From: Geomonas agri
Lineage (GTDB): Bacteria; Desulfobacterota; Desulfuromonadia; Geobacterales; Geobacteraceae
Length of the DNA stretch: 64,000 nt
Direction of reading: 5' to 3'
NCBI RefSeq assembly: GCF_020179605.1
Contig: NZ_JAINZO010000001.1
Coordinates: 1,400,799-1,464,798 of the forward strand
The position numbers were made by a program, and so were the translations under genes. This document shows, in pieces, positions 51,774 through 61,291 of the stretch. Positions within the stretch are counted from its first letter, which is position 1, and every line of letters begins with the position of its first letter. Below the pieces are notes generated by a model. It saw only the letters and a program-made list of their open reading frames with translations, ran no database searches and had not been told where the DNA came from.

Positions 51774-54752
51774 ATGGACATTGTTGATGACCGTATTTCC
51801 GGAAAGGTGCAGCGCGTCATGAAGCGCAACAGCACGCTCGCCAGCCGGAACCTCGAGTGGATTCATTCCCGAATTCATCCCTATTTCTTCATCACCATGC
51901 AGGAAGAGATCGACGCCATCGCCATCCTGGCGAGCGGGCTGCACAACCTGGCGAACAACCGCAGAATGATCCTGGCGGACCGGGACCGGATGCTCATCCA
52001 GGCAGTGCTGAACCGCCCGGGGTCCTTGTACGAGACGCTGCGCACCTTGAAGGAGCGCGACATCTCCTACGCCCATTTCGCCGTTTCCAACGGGCCGTTG
52101 CCGGACTCGGAGCACCATCTCGAACTGCAGCGCTTCGAGTTCGAGCGCAAGACGCCGCAGGAGGTTGCCGCCAGCACCGATCGGCCCGGTAGCGCCATCA
52201 AGCGCCGCATCGCCGCTGCCCTCAAGCGGGACTACCCCTCTTTCGACCACAAGCGGCTCGACTATCTCCTCGGTATTCTCTGGGTCAACAACCCGGATTA
52301 CGTCCGCATCTCACCCACTACCCGCGTGGCGCGCACGCTCTGGCTGTTCCAGCAGACCAGGAACAACAGCGGTGTCTACCTCGACGCCGAGCCCGCCAGC
52401 AGCGGGGAAACCAGGCTCATGTTCGCGGTCGGGAACCCGCCCCAGCGCGACTTCCTGCAGCAGATCATGGAGGTGTTCAACCGGCTCGAGGTGAGCGTGA
52501 AGAGGGCCTACTGCCTCACCATCAGTAACGAGATCCATCCCTACTTCCTGGGCAACTTCTACGTCACCACCCGCGACGGTGGCGAGGTGACCCGCGGTTC
52601 GGAACTTTTCCTGCAGCTGCAGCGCGAGCTCTACAACACCCAGATCCTCTCCACCGCCTCCCCTTCCTACACCGAGCTGGTGGTCAAGGGGGTGATGAGT
52701 GGCGAGGACGCGCTCCTGGTCAACGCGATGATCGGCTTTTGCCACACCAACCTGGCGCACACCCATCCGGACAGCTTCGACCTGGAAGGGATCATGCGTG
52801 CCTTCCACAACCACCCCGACATCGCCCAGCAGCTGGTTAAGCTCTTCCGCGCCCGCTTCGAGCCTGCTGTCGCCGACCGCGAGGCGCACTACGCCGCGGT
52901 CTTGGCCGAAACCGAACGGGTCGTGGACAGCTACAACACCGGCCACGGCTTCCTGGACGAGTTCCGCCGCACCATCTTCCGCTGCGCCCTGCTCTTCATC
53001 CGTTACACGCTGAAGACCAACTTCTACGTGCTGGAGAAAAGCGCCCTAGCCTTCCGCCTCGACCCGACCTACATGGCGGAAATGGATCCCAAGTTTTCGG
53101 CGGACCTGCCGCCGGAGCGCCCTTTCAGGATCACCTATTTCCATGCCCGCTACGGGCTTGGGTACCACATCGGTTTCTCGGATATCGCCCGTGGCGGCTG
53201 GCGCACCCTGATCACCAACGGGCGCGACGACTACGTCACCTGTGCCAACTCGCTCTTCCGCGAAAACTACGTGCTCGCCCACACCCAGCACCTGAAGAAC
53301 AAGGACATCTACGAAGGTGGCTCGAAGATGGTTGTGGTGCTCGACGCCGCCGGCATCCAGGACCGCGACCTGGTCACCCAGCGCCTGTACAAGCTTCAGT
53401 ACTCGCTGATCAACGCCTTCCTGGACATCTTCGTCACCGAGAACGGGCGCGCCAGGGATCCGCGCGTCGTCGATTACTACCGCGAGGACGAGCCGATCGA
53501 GCTCGGTCCCGACGAGAACATGCACGACGCCATGGTCGAACTGGTGGCGGCCCAGTCGGTGCGGCGTGGCTATCTCCTCGGCGTCGGCATCATGTCCAGC
53601 AAGAAAGTGGGCATCAACCACAAGGAGTACGGGGTCACCTCGGCCGGAGTAATCAGGTTCGCCGAGATCACCATGGCGGAGCTCGGCATCGACATGCACC
53701 GCGACCCCTTTTCGGTTAAGTTCACCGGCGGCCCCAACGGCGACGTGGCAGGCAACTCCATGCACCTGTTGCTGGAGCGCTGCCCCAAGGTCGCCATCCG
53801 GCTCATCATCGACGGCACCGGCGCGCTCTACGACCCCTCCGGCGCCGATCGGGACGCCCTCGGACGCATCGTGCTGCAGTCCGACGTTGACGCTTTCGAC
53901 GCGCAGGCGCTGCACCCCGGCGGTTTCATCATCTACCGCAACCGGACCCGGCGCGAGGGAATGAAGGAGCTCTACCTCAAGGTGATGCGCGACGAGAAGG
54001 GCCTGCACGAGCTATGGGTGTCCAACGACGAGTTCTACCGCGAGTACAACTCGCTGGTGTTCACCGTGGCCGCAGACCTTTTCATACCGGCAGGTGGCAG
54101 ACCGGAAACGGTCAGGGAGCACGACTGCGACCGCTTCTTCGCCGATGACCGCACCCCGCTCACCCGCGCTATCGTGGAGGGCGCCAACTCGTTCATCACC
54201 CCCAAGGCGCGCATCGAGTTGCAAAGGCGTGGCATCGTGCTGATGCGGGACGCCTCGGCCAACAAGTGCGGCGTGATATCGTCATCCTACGAGATCATCG
54301 GCAACCTGCTGCTCTCCGAGAAGGAGTTCCTGGAGCAGAAGGAGCCTTACGTGGGGGACGTGATCCGGATCCTGAACAAGAGGGCCGAGGACGAAGCACG
54401 GCTCATCTTCCGCCGCCACCGCGAGGCCGCCGGGGCCCAGCTGTACACCGAGATCTCCGACGCCATCAGCACCGAGATCAACGCGCAGTACGCCAAGCTG
54501 TTCGCCTTCTTCCAGAAATACCCGCACCTGTGCGACCGGCCGTTGTACCGGAAGGCGATCCTGGCGCACCTCCCCGCGATGCTGGCCGAGAAACCGGCCT
54601 ACCGGATGCGTACCAAGGGGCTTCCCGCCAAGTACAAGTACGCCATCCTCTCCAGCGAGATCGCCTCGTCCATGGTCTACCGGGGCGAAAAAGGCAACGA
54701 CGGCTACCGTGAACTGGTGGAGGCCCACCTTAAGAGGCAGCCGGCGGCCTGA
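51774..54752 (+). CDS. gdhB: Large NAD-specific glutamate dehydrogenase
   Basis: A protein of 992 residues, the length of the roughly 115-kDa class of NAD-glutamate dehydrogenases. GYHIGFSDIARGGWRTL, YEGGSKMVVVLDA, SSKKVGINHKEYGVTS and FTGGPNGDVAGNSMHLLLE are conserved dehydrogenase segments; the first 450 residues are the family's extra regulatory region. It deaminates glutamate to 2-oxoglutarate, ammonium and NADH. In this context it would regenerate the 2-oxoglutarate used by the aminotransferases. GGGGAG lies before the ATG at 51774. Sigma-54 promoter and enhancer-like sites precede it. Confidence 0.88.
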   Translation: MDIVDDRISGKVQRVMKRNSTLASRNLEWIHSRIHPYFFITMQEEIDAIAILASGLHNLANNRRMILADRDRMLIQAVLNRPGSLYETLRTLKERDISYAHFAVSNGPLPDSEHHLELQRFEFERKTPQEVAASTDRPGSAIKRRIAAALKRDYPSFDHKRLDYLLGILWVNNPDYVRISPTTRVARTLWLFQQTRNNSGVYLDAEPASSGETRLMFAVGNPPQRDFLQQIMEVFNRLEVSVKRAYCLTISNEIHPYFLGNFYVTTRDGGEVTRGSELFLQLQRELYNTQILSTASPSYTELVVKGVMSGEDALLVNAMIGFCHTNLAHTHPDSFDLEGIMRAFHNHPDIAQQLVKLFRARFEPAVADREAHYAAVLAETERVVDSYNTGHGFLDEFRRTIFRCALLFIRYTLKTNFYVLEKSALAFRLDPTYMAEMDPKFSADLPPERPFRITYFHARYGLGYHIGFSDIARGGWRTLITNGRDDYVTCANSLFRENYVLAHTQHLKNKDIYEGGSKMVVVLDAAGIQDRDLVTQRLYKLQYSLINAFLDIFVTENGRARDPRVVDYYREDEPIELGPDENMHDAMVELVAAQSVRRGYLLGVGIMSSKKVGINHKEYGVTSAGVIRFAEITMAELGIDMHRDPFSVKFTGGPNGDVAGNSMHLLLERCPKVAIRLIIDGTGALYDPSGADRDALGRIVLQSDVDAFDAQALHPGGFIIYRNRTRREGMKELYLKVMRDEKGLHELWVSNDEFYREYNSLVFTVAADLFIPAGGRPETVREHDCDRFFADDRTPLTRAIVEGANSFITPKARIELQRRGIVLMRDASANKCGVISSSYEIIGNLLLSEKEFLEQKEPYVGDVIRILNKRAEDEARLIFRRHREAAGAQLYTEISDAISTEINAQYAKLFAFFQKYPHLCDRPLYRKAILAHLPAMLAEKPAYRMRTKGLPAKYKYAILSSEIASSMVYRGEKGNDGYRELVEAHLKRQPAA

Positions 54753-54805
54753 CCACGAACCGGGTGCCGCGCGTGCCGCACCCGAGAACTTACAGAGAGG
54801 GATAC

Positions 54806-56638
54806 ATGCGATTAACCACAAATACCCCCGGCAGCGACCCGTCTGCGGTGCTCTACAGCCGCTGTACGGTGTCGCTCGGCAACGGGCAGATCATCATGGA
54901 AGAGATCCCCTGCCGCAACCTCGAAGAGGTGATGGGCGGTTTCGGACGCTCGTTCCAGATGCTTGCCGAGCGGCAGGTACAGGAGGCCTACACCCCGGAG
55001 AACCCGCTCATCCTGAATACGGGGCTCCTCACCGGGAGCAACGTCATGACCGGCCTGCGCAGCTATTTCTCGGGCTACAGTCCGCTCAAGCAGTCCAACA
55101 AGGGGCTTCCCGCAGCGATGTGGTCCGCGGCAAGCGGCAAGTTCGGCGCCAAGCTGAAGTGGACCGGCATTGATGAGGTAGTATTCGAGGGTCGTGCCGA
55201 CAACCCGGTCTATGCTGTGTTCAAGGCAGGCGCCGAGGGACCGGAGGCAGAGCTGAAGCCGGCCGCGCACCTGCTCGGGCTCAGCAGTCACGACAAGATC
55301 ATGGTGCTGCAAAAGGAGTATCCGGGGGCGCATTTCGCGGTCATCGGCCCCGCAGGCGAGCATTTCAAGCAGGTTTTCATGGGGGCGATCGCCCTCAGCA
55401 CGGAGAACCAGTTGAAGACGGGCGAGGACAAGTGCCGCTTTGCCGGGCGCGGCGGCATGGGAAGCCTCATGGGCTACAAGAACCTGGTCGCCATCGTGGC
55501 CCAAAGCGAGGATCAACTGCCGCCGATCACTCCGGAGATGAGGGACGTGAACCGCGACGCGGTCAAGGCAGGCGGCTCCAACCGCTTCCAGCCCCTGGCG
55601 CAAGGAGGCGGTGGCGGAACCTGGGCCAACCTCGAGGTTCTGGACGTGTTCAAGGCGGTGCCGGAAAACAATTTCCGCTCCGTCGCCGCGGACGGCATCC
55701 GGGGGCTCTACCGCGACAACGTGGAAAAAAACCTCCACGTGCGCAGCGAGGCCTGCTTCCGCTGCGGCATCCGCTGTCATAACAACATCTACCGCAAGAA
55801 GGAGGACGGTAGCGCGGGCGAGTTCATCGCCAAGTTCGACTTCGAGCCGCTCAACCTGTTCGGCACCAACCTTGGCATCCACGAGGGGGATAAGGTCGCC
55901 GAACTGATCCGGTTCTGCGACAACCTGGCCATGGACGCCATCTCCCTCGGCACCACCATCGCCTACATCCTCGACTACAACGCGCGTCACCCCCAAAACC
56001 GCATCCTGAACGGAGCGACCTTCGGGGATTACGAGAAGGTGCGCGAACTGGTGCTCGCCACCGGTAGCGGTTCCTGCGCCCTTATTGGCCAGGGGGTCAA
56101 GCGCCTGTCGACCCTTCTCGGGGAGACCGGCTACGCAATGCAGGTCAAGGGGCTGGAACTGCCGGCCTACCTGCCGGAAACGAACCCGGGCTACGCCTTT
56201 GCCATTGCCGGCGGGCACATGTCCATGGGCACGCACATGCTGCTTGCCAGGGACGGCAAGGTAGGGCTCGATGAATGGGTCCATGCCGTCACGAAGCAGG
56301 GGCTTTTGCAGGTCGGCTACGACATGATCGGCCTGTGCAAGTTCGTGGGGCTCGGCATGGGGCACGATTTCGTGGTGCGCGCAGTAAAAGCCGCAACCGG
56401 CTTGGAAATCGACTCGGACCAGATCGTTGCGGCAGTGCGCCGTGCCTACCTCAGGGGACTAGCCCTGGAACAGCGCCAGGGGTACCAGGACGACGAGTAC
56501 ACGCTGCCGCAGCAGGTATTCAGCACCCCGAATCCGAACATCGCCCTCCCCCGCTTTGTGACGCCGCAATTTCTCGAGGAGATGAAAAAGCAGGTCTGGG
56601 ACGCATTCGCCCCAGAGATGGAGGGGCTTTTAGCCTGA
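54806..56638 (+). CDS. Second aldehyde:ferredoxin oxidoreductase family protein
   Basis: A protein of 610 residues in the AOR family but clearly different from the one at 37942. Cluster ligands fit C317-x2-C320-x3-C324 and C511; FAGRGGMGSLMGYKNLVAIV is the cofactor-binding Gly-rich segment. A poly-Gly stretch (AQGGGGGTW) is unusual. No ferredoxin-type partner follows, so a soluble ferredoxin is the likely acceptor. It lies 53 bases after gdhB and 34 before an aminotransferase, suggesting that it oxidises the aldehyde which that enzyme makes. AGAGAGGG precedes the ATG. Confidence 0.88.
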   Translation: MRLTTNTPGSDPSAVLYSRCTVSLGNGQIIMEEIPCRNLEEVMGGFGRSFQMLAERQVQEAYTPENPLILNTGLLTGSNVMTGLRSYFSGYSPLKQSNKGLPAAMWSAASGKFGAKLKWTGIDEVVFEGRADNPVYAVFKAGAEGPEAELKPAAHLLGLSSHDKIMVLQKEYPGAHFAVIGPAGEHFKQVFMGAIALSTENQLKTGEDKCRFAGRGGMGSLMGYKNLVAIVAQSEDQLPPITPEMRDVNRDAVKAGGSNRFQPLAQGGGGGTWANLEVLDVFKAVPENNFRSVAADGIRGLYRDNVEKNLHVRSEACFRCGIRCHNNIYRKKEDGSAGEFIAKFDFEPLNLFGTNLGIHEGDKVAELIRFCDNLAMDAISLGTTIAYILDYNARHPQNRILNGATFGDYEKVRELVLATGSGSCALIGQGVKRLSTLLGETGYAMQVKGLELPAYLPETNPGYAFAIAGGHMSMGTHMLLARDGKVGLDEWVHAVTKQGLLQVGYDMIGLCKFVGLGMGHDFVVRAVKAATGLEIDSDQIVAAVRRAYLRGLALEQRQGYQDDEYTLPQQVFSTPNPNIALPRFVTPQFLEEMKKQVWDAFAPEMEGLLA

Positions 56639-56672
56639 GCAACAAGGATACTTTCACCAAAACGGAGGAACG

Positions 56673-58061
56673 ATGATCACGGAAATGAAGACATCCTACA
56701 GGGTGGTGTCAGACGCGCGACTGGTCGAACTCAGGGCTCGCGAGGACGCGCTCTTCGAGCGGCGCACCCCCAACTCGAAAAAGACCTTCCAGCGCGCGCA
56801 CGAGATGCTCCTGAACGGCGTCCCGATGCCCTGGATGGGGGACTGGGGCACCTCGCACCCTATCTTCGTACAGCAGGCACAGGGAAACAAGATCACTGAC
56901 TTGGACGGCAACACGTACCTCGACTTCTGCCTGGGAGACACCGGCGCCATGTTCGGCCACTCGCCCGAACCGACCGCAGCGGCGGTTGCCGACCAGGTAC
57001 GCAAGGGGATCACGACCATGCTCCCCTCGGAGTACGCCCTGGATGCCGGCTTGGAGCTTGGTCGCCGTTTTGGCCTCCCCTTCTGGCAGGTCGCCATGAC
57101 CGCTACCGAGGCGAACCGCTACGTGCTCAGGATCTGCCGGGCCCTTACCGGCAGGCACAAGGTCCTGGTCATGAACGAGTGCTACCACGGCTCGATCGAC
57201 GAGACGCTGCCGCACATCGCCCCCGACGGGAAGCTGGAGCTTCGCTCCGATTTCGACATGAACCCCGGCGTCCCCAAGGACGCGCTGACCCGCGTGGTGG
57301 AGTTCAACGACATCCCCGCCCTGGAGCGTGAACTCGCCCACGGCGACGTTGCCTGCGTCCTCGCCGAACCGGTCATGACCAACTGCGGCATGGTGCTTCC
57401 TGCGGAAGGGTACCACGAGACCCTGAGGGATCTCTGCACCAAGTACGGCTGCATCCTGATCATCGACGAGACCCACACCCTCTCCACCGGTCCCGGCGGG
57501 TACACGGCAGCCTACGGGCTCAAGCCGGATTTCGTCACCCTGGGTAAATCCATTGCCGGCGGCATCCCCGTCGCCGTGTACGGGTTTACCAAGGAGATTG
57601 CGGAGCGGATCAACGCCTCGTTCGGCAAGAAGAGCGTTTCCGACCCGATGGGCATCGGCGGCACCCTTTCCGGCAACATGTTCGCAATCCGGGCCATGGA
57701 GGCAACCCTAAGGCACGTGGCGACCGAAGAGGCATTCGAGCGGATGATCGCCGGGCAGAACAGGCTATCTGACCGGCTCGACGCTACGCTGAAAAAGTAC
57801 GACATCCCCTGGAGCGTGACCAGGAGCGGAGCGCGTTGCGAACTGCAGTTCATGCCGCGCCTGCCGGTGAACGGCTCCGAGGCAAAGGCTCATTTCGACT
57901 GGGAGCTCATCTACTACACCCACCTCTACCTGGCTAACCGCGGGGTGCTCATTACCCCCTTCCACAACATGATGCTGGTCCCGCCTATGGCGACTGACGA
58001 GCAGATCGATACCCTGGCGCAGGTCTGGAGCGACTGCATCGCCGAATTGGCAGCCAGGTAG
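56673..58061 (+). CDS. Class III aminotransferase, glutamate-1-semialdehyde aminotransferase-like
   Basis: A PLP enzyme of 462 residues. DLDGNTYLDFCLGDTGAMFGHSP, MNECYHGSIDET, IIDETHTLSTGPGG and the PLP lysine in TLGKSIAGGIPVAVYG resemble the HemL branch, but no other haem genes are near and the N-terminal 45 residues are longer than in HemL. It is likely an amine or amino-acid transaminase. Its operon with gdhB and the second AOR gives a complete set: transamination, aldehyde oxidation and acceptor recycling. Substrate unknown. Confidence 0.85.
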   Translation: MITEMKTSYRVVSDARLVELRAREDALFERRTPNSKKTFQRAHEMLLNGVPMPWMGDWGTSHPIFVQQAQGNKITDLDGNTYLDFCLGDTGAMFGHSPEPTAAAVADQVRKGITTMLPSEYALDAGLELGRRFGLPFWQVAMTATEANRYVLRICRALTGRHKVLVMNECYHGSIDETLPHIAPDGKLELRSDFDMNPGVPKDALTRVVEFNDIPALERELAHGDVACVLAEPVMTNCGMVLPAEGYHETLRDLCTKYGCILIIDETHTLSTGPGGYTAAYGLKPDFVTLGKSIAGGIPVAVYGFTKEIAERINASFGKKSVSDPMGIGGTLSGNMFAIRAMEATLRHVATEEAFERMIAGQNRLSDRLDATLKKYDIPWSVTRSGARCELQFMPRLPVNGSEAKAHFDWELIYYTHLYLANRGVLITPFHNMMLVPPMATDEQIDTLAQVWSDCIAELAAR

Positions 58062-58077
58062 GCCCTGCCGACAAAAA

Positions 58078-58104
58078 AAGGGGGCGCTTCGCCGGCGCCC
58101 CCTT
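58078..58104. terminator. Bidirectional terminator between convergent operons
   Basis: A perfect 10-bp stem AAGGGGGCGC/GCGCCCCCTT (58078-58087 with 58095-58104) with an A run on the left that serves as T run for the opposite strand. It lies between the aminotransferase and the acyl-CoA synthetase. Confidence 0.8.
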
Positions 58105-58126
58105 CCTGCGTCTCCTATCCTATCGG

Positions 58127-59770
58127 TTACCCCAAGTGCTTTTCCCTGAGCGCCACCTTGTTGATCTTGCCGACACTGGTCTTGTCGATGGCATCTACGA
58201 ACTTCACCTTGACCAGCACCACCTGCTTGCTGACTACCCCCTTGTCGGCGTACTGCCTGACGTGATGGGAGATGTCCTTCTCGGTGATTTTCACGGACGG
58301 TTTTGGAACGACGAGGGCCAGCGGGCGCTCACCCCACTTCTCGTCGGCCTTGCCGATCACGGCCACCTCGGCGACCGCCGGATGATGCGCGATGATGTCC
58401 TCGAGTTCCAGCGAGGAAACCCACTCCCCGGCGACCTTGATGACGTCCTTGCTCCGGTCGGTGATGCGCAGGTAGCCCAGTTCGTCGCGCACCGCCACGT
58501 CGCCGGTGTGCAGGTACCCCCCGATCCAGAGACGCTCGGAAGCCTTGTGGTCCTTGAGATAGCCCTGGGTGAGCCAAGGAGAGCGGACCACGACGTTGCC
58601 GGCGCTGGCGCCGTCGCGCGGCAGTTCGTTGAGGTCGGCGTCGACCACGCGCAGGTCGACCAGCGGCAGCGTGAGGCCGGTCTTACAGCGGATCTCGGCC
58701 TGCTCCCCGTGGGAGAGTTCCAGCATCGCGGGGGTCAGTTGCGAAATGGTGAGGATGGGGCAGGTCTCGGACATGCCGTAGCCGGTGAAGACATCCATGC
58801 CCGCCTTGAGCGCCTCGACACAGAGGTTACGGGAAAGGGCGGCGCCGCCGATGATAAGTTTCCATCCCTTCAAGTCCATGCGCGCTGCGTGCGGGTGTTT
58901 CAGGAGCATGTGCAGGATGGTAGGGACACAGTGCGAGAAGGTGGCTCCTTCCCTCTCTTTCAGCTCCAGCAGGGTTTCCGGAAGGTAGCGCCCGGGGTAG
59001 ACCTGCTTCAGCCCCATCATTGTAGCGATGTAGGGAACGCCCCAGGCGTGGACGTGGAACATCGGGGTGATGGGCATGTACACGTCATCACGGTGCAGGC
59101 AGCCGTGCGCGGTGGCGGTGCCGAGCGTGGTCATCAGGGCCATGGTGTGCAACACGAGCTGCCGGTGGCTGAAATAGACCCCCTTGGGCATGCCAGTGGT
59201 GCCGGTGGTGTAGAAAGTGGTGGCGCGGGTGTTCTCGTCCAGGTCCGGGAAATCAAACTGGGGGGAGGACTGTGCCAGCAGCGATTCATACTCGCCTGCG
59301 AAGGGAACCGTGTCGTCTTCCTTGGACTCCTCGTCGCTGATCAGGATATAGGTGCGCACGTTGTCGATCCTGCCGCGGATCTGCTCGAGGATGGGAAGGA
59401 ACTCGGCATTCACCAGCAGCACGTCATCTTCGGCGTGGTCGATGGTGTACAGGATCTGCTCTGGCGACAGGCGCACGTTAATGGTGTGCAAAACCGCGCC
59501 GATCATGGGCACGGCGAAGAAGAGCTCGAGGTAGCGGTGGCTGTCCCAGTCCATCACCGCGACGGTCTGCCCGGGACGAACCCCGAGGCTGGTCAGCATG
59601 TTGGCTGCCCGACCTACCCGCTCCTTGAGCTGCCGGTAGTTGCCACGGTAGAGGTCGCGATAGACGATCTCCTGCTCGGGGTTGTCGACCACCGGGTACA
59701 GCAGCATGTTCTTGATCAGCAGCGGATAGTCGTACGCGGACGGGGTGCGGGGAATAAGTAAATCACTCAT
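58127..59770 (-). CDS. Acyl-CoA synthetase (AMP-forming)
   Basis: A protein of 547 residues of the ANL superfamily. FYTTGTTGMPKGVYFSHRQ is the phosphate-binding loop, GYGMSETCP and GGYLHTGDVAV are the later core motifs, and VKFVDAIDKTSVGKINK holds the C-terminal catalytic Lys. The family resembles medium- and long-chain fatty acyl-CoA synthetases. It is the last gene of a minus-strand unit with a thioesterase and an SRPBCC protein (26 bases after the thioesterase). The chain-length preference is unknown. Confidence 0.9.
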   Translation of the reverse strand: MSDLLIPRTPSAYDYPLLIKNMLLYPVVDNPEQEIVYRDLYRGNYRQLKERVGRAANMLTSLGVRPGQTVAVMDWDSHRYLELFFAVPMIGAVLHTINVRLSPEQILYTIDHAEDDVLLVNAEFLPILEQIRGRIDNVRTYILISDEESKEDDTVPFAGEYESLLAQSSPQFDFPDLDENTRATTFYTTGTTGMPKGVYFSHRQLVLHTMALMTTLGTATAHGCLHRDDVYMPITPMFHVHAWGVPYIATMMGLKQVYPGRYLPETLLELKEREGATFSHCVPTILHMLLKHPHAARMDLKGWKLIIGGAALSRNLCVEALKAGMDVFTGYGMSETCPILTISQLTPAMLELSHGEQAEIRCKTGLTLPLVDLRVVDADLNELPRDGASAGNVVVRSPWLTQGYLKDHKASERLWIGGYLHTGDVAVRDELGYLRITDRSKDVIKVAGEWVSSLELEDIIAHHPAVAEVAVIGKADEKWGERPLALVVPKPSVKITEKDISHHVRQYADKGVVSKQVVLVKVKFVDAIDKTSVGKINKVALREKHLG

Positions 59771-59796
59771 CTATGGCCTCCTCATTGAAGCGATGG

Positions 59797-60321
59797 TCAA
59801 AGTTTTTGGCAGTCATCAAGGAACGCCTGCAGCACCCCTTCTTCGACACCAGCCAGGGCCGCGATGCGCGACAGGCGCGGGAACGACCATTGGGTGCGCC
59901 CCTCGGCGAGTCGCTGGCCGCCTACATCGTAAATGGCCATGGCCACCTCGGCCTCCGGGGGATCGAAGTTCAGCACCTGGCCGACGACGCGGATCTCGGT
60001 ACCGGTGGCGACCGGTTTCAGGAAGCGGACGGTTATCTCGCGGGTCACGCCGAGCTTGCCGTGGCGGGCGAAAAGCGCGTAGGCGGCCGCCTCGTCCATG
60101 AGCGCAGAGATGATACCTCCGTGCACCATGCCGTCGAATCCGCAGTAGCCAGCGGGGACGGTGGTCAGACAGGCGACACCATCGGCGGTATGGTGAAAGC
60201 GAAGGCCAAGGCCGTGGGGATGCCCCTCGGAACAGACAAAGCAGGAGCCGGGCCAGCGTCCCTGAACCGGCGGCAGGTTAAGAACGGACGCATGCTGGTC
60301 CGCAGTGCAGCATTCCTTCAT
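59797..60321 (-). CDS. Hotdog-fold thioesterase (PaaI-like)
   Basis: A protein of 174 residues. FDGMVHGGIISALMDEAAAYAL is the PaaI-type catalytic region with the conserved HGG, and TREITVRFLKPV the following strand. SCFVCSEGHPHGLGL is a Cys-containing opening seen in some family members. It would hydrolyse acyl-CoA or a related thioester. GGAGGGATCT precedes the ATG. Cotranscribed with the acyl-CoA synthetase. Confidence 0.85.
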   Translation of the reverse strand: MKECCTADQHASVLNLPPVQGRWPGSCFVCSEGHPHGLGLRFHHTADGVACLTTVPAGYCGFDGMVHGGIISALMDEAAAYALFARHGKLGVTREITVRFLKPVATGTEIRVVGQVLNFDPPEAEVAMAIYDVGGQRLAEGRTQWSFPRLSRIAALAGVEEGVLQAFLDDCQKL

Positions 60322-60352
60322 AGATCCCTCCTGGAAATAACATTGGTGACTG

Positions 60353-60805
60353 TCAGCACCGCATGCAGCGCACGTTTCCTTTTTCGCCCCAGCGGCGCAG
60401 TGCCTGGCTCAGTTGCTCCATCCCCTCTTCCATCGACTTGGCGAAGGCGAAACGGAACAGCGGCGCTAAGATGCCGCAAAACTCCGAGTCCAGCCGGATC
60501 TTCAGGCGCTCGGGGGCAACCGGCTCGATGCGGCAGGAAAAGGTCCAGGCGAGCATGGGACGCCCCAGGAAGGCGGTGTGCCACGACACCCCCCCCTCCC
60601 CTTTGTCACACAGGGTTGCCTGCACGGTGAACGGGTCGATGCCGGGGAGATGGACCGTGACTTCGTGGCGCTCTCCAGCCGTCCCTGGGCCGGTGACCTT
60701 GGGGAACAGGGGATTCCACTGCGGGTACAGCGAAAAGTCACTAAGTAGTTCCCATACCCTCGCACTGGTCGTCTGCAGAACTATTTCGGTGTGGAAAGGT
60801 TTCAT
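60353..60805 (-). CDS. SRPBCC-fold (START/polyketide cyclase-like) protein
   Basis: A protein of 150 residues. TSARVWELLSDFSLYPQWNPLFPKV is the typical N-terminal part of SRPBCC proteins, which bind hydrophobic ligands in a helix-grip fold. A catalytic function is not evident. It is the first gene of the unit with the thioesterase and the acyl-CoA synthetase, so a lipid-related ligand is plausible. Confidence 0.8.
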   Translation of the reverse strand: MKPFHTEIVLQTTSARVWELLSDFSLYPQWNPLFPKVTGPGTAGERHEVTVHLPGIDPFTVQATLCDKGEGGVSWHTAFLGRPMLAWTFSCRIEPVAPERLKIRLDSEFCGILAPLFRFAFAKSMEEGMEQLSQALRRWGEKGNVRCMRC

Positions 60806-60915
60806 TGAGCCTCTGGGCCTGCTCCAGTCACAAGACCAGGAATATTACAATTTTTCGGGTCCGGATGCCATATTTGTTTGTATACGAAAGGCAAAAAGTT
60901 TGACTGGATAAACAA

Positions 60916-60942
60916 AAGGCCGCCCTTTTTGTGGGCGGCCTT
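60916..60942 (-). terminator. Terminator-like hairpin after the small lipoprotein gene
   Basis: A perfect 10-bp stem AAGGCCGCCC/GGGCGGCCTT (60916-60925 with 60933-60942), 26 bases after the minus-strand stop. The T run on the minus strand is interrupted. Confidence 0.65.
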
Positions 60943-60968
60943 GCGTGAAGATACTGGTTGTGTATAAG

Positions 60969-61214
60969 CTACCTCTGGAAAAGAGATCCTTTCTCGATCT
61001 GGTTTTTGCGAATCTCGTATTCTCTCCGGTCGATCCTGCCTGCCTTGTAGTCGGCATTCAACTGCTCCATCTGCCGATGGGCACTGTATTCGTAAGCACC
61101 GACGCCAACCGCCGCGCCACCCAAGGCACCACCGACCGCACTCCCCTCTCGGGATGCACACCCGGAGGCGAACGCACTCAACACCATGCTTACTATAAGA
61201 AGTATCCTTTTCAT
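60969..61214 (-). CDS. Small glycine-zipper lipoprotein
   Basis: A protein of 81 residues with a lipoprotein signal (MKRILLIVSMVLSAFASGCAS, lipobox SGC), a Gly/Ala stretch SAVGGALGGAAVGVGAYEYS like a glycine zipper, and a charged C-terminal tail with SHOCT-like spacing (LNADYKAGRIDRREYEIRKNQI). Likely anchored in the envelope. AGGAG lies seven bases before the ATG. Function unknown. Confidence 0.75.
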   Translation of the reverse strand: MKRILLIVSMVLSAFASGCASREGSAVGGALGGAAVGVGAYEYSAHRQMEQLNADYKAGRIDRREYEIRKNQIEKGSLFQR

Positions 61215-61291
61215 GGTTGCACTCCTGTCGTAGTAGGCACATCGCCCAGACCAGCATAGCATAATGTTAAAAATTTCACATCCTTTCCAGG

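Noticed and set aside
58136-59761. A 541-codon open frame on the plus strand opposite the acyl-CoA synthetase
   Set aside because: The minus strand encodes a full ANL-superfamily enzyme with all motifs. The plus frame shows none and is explained by high GC content.
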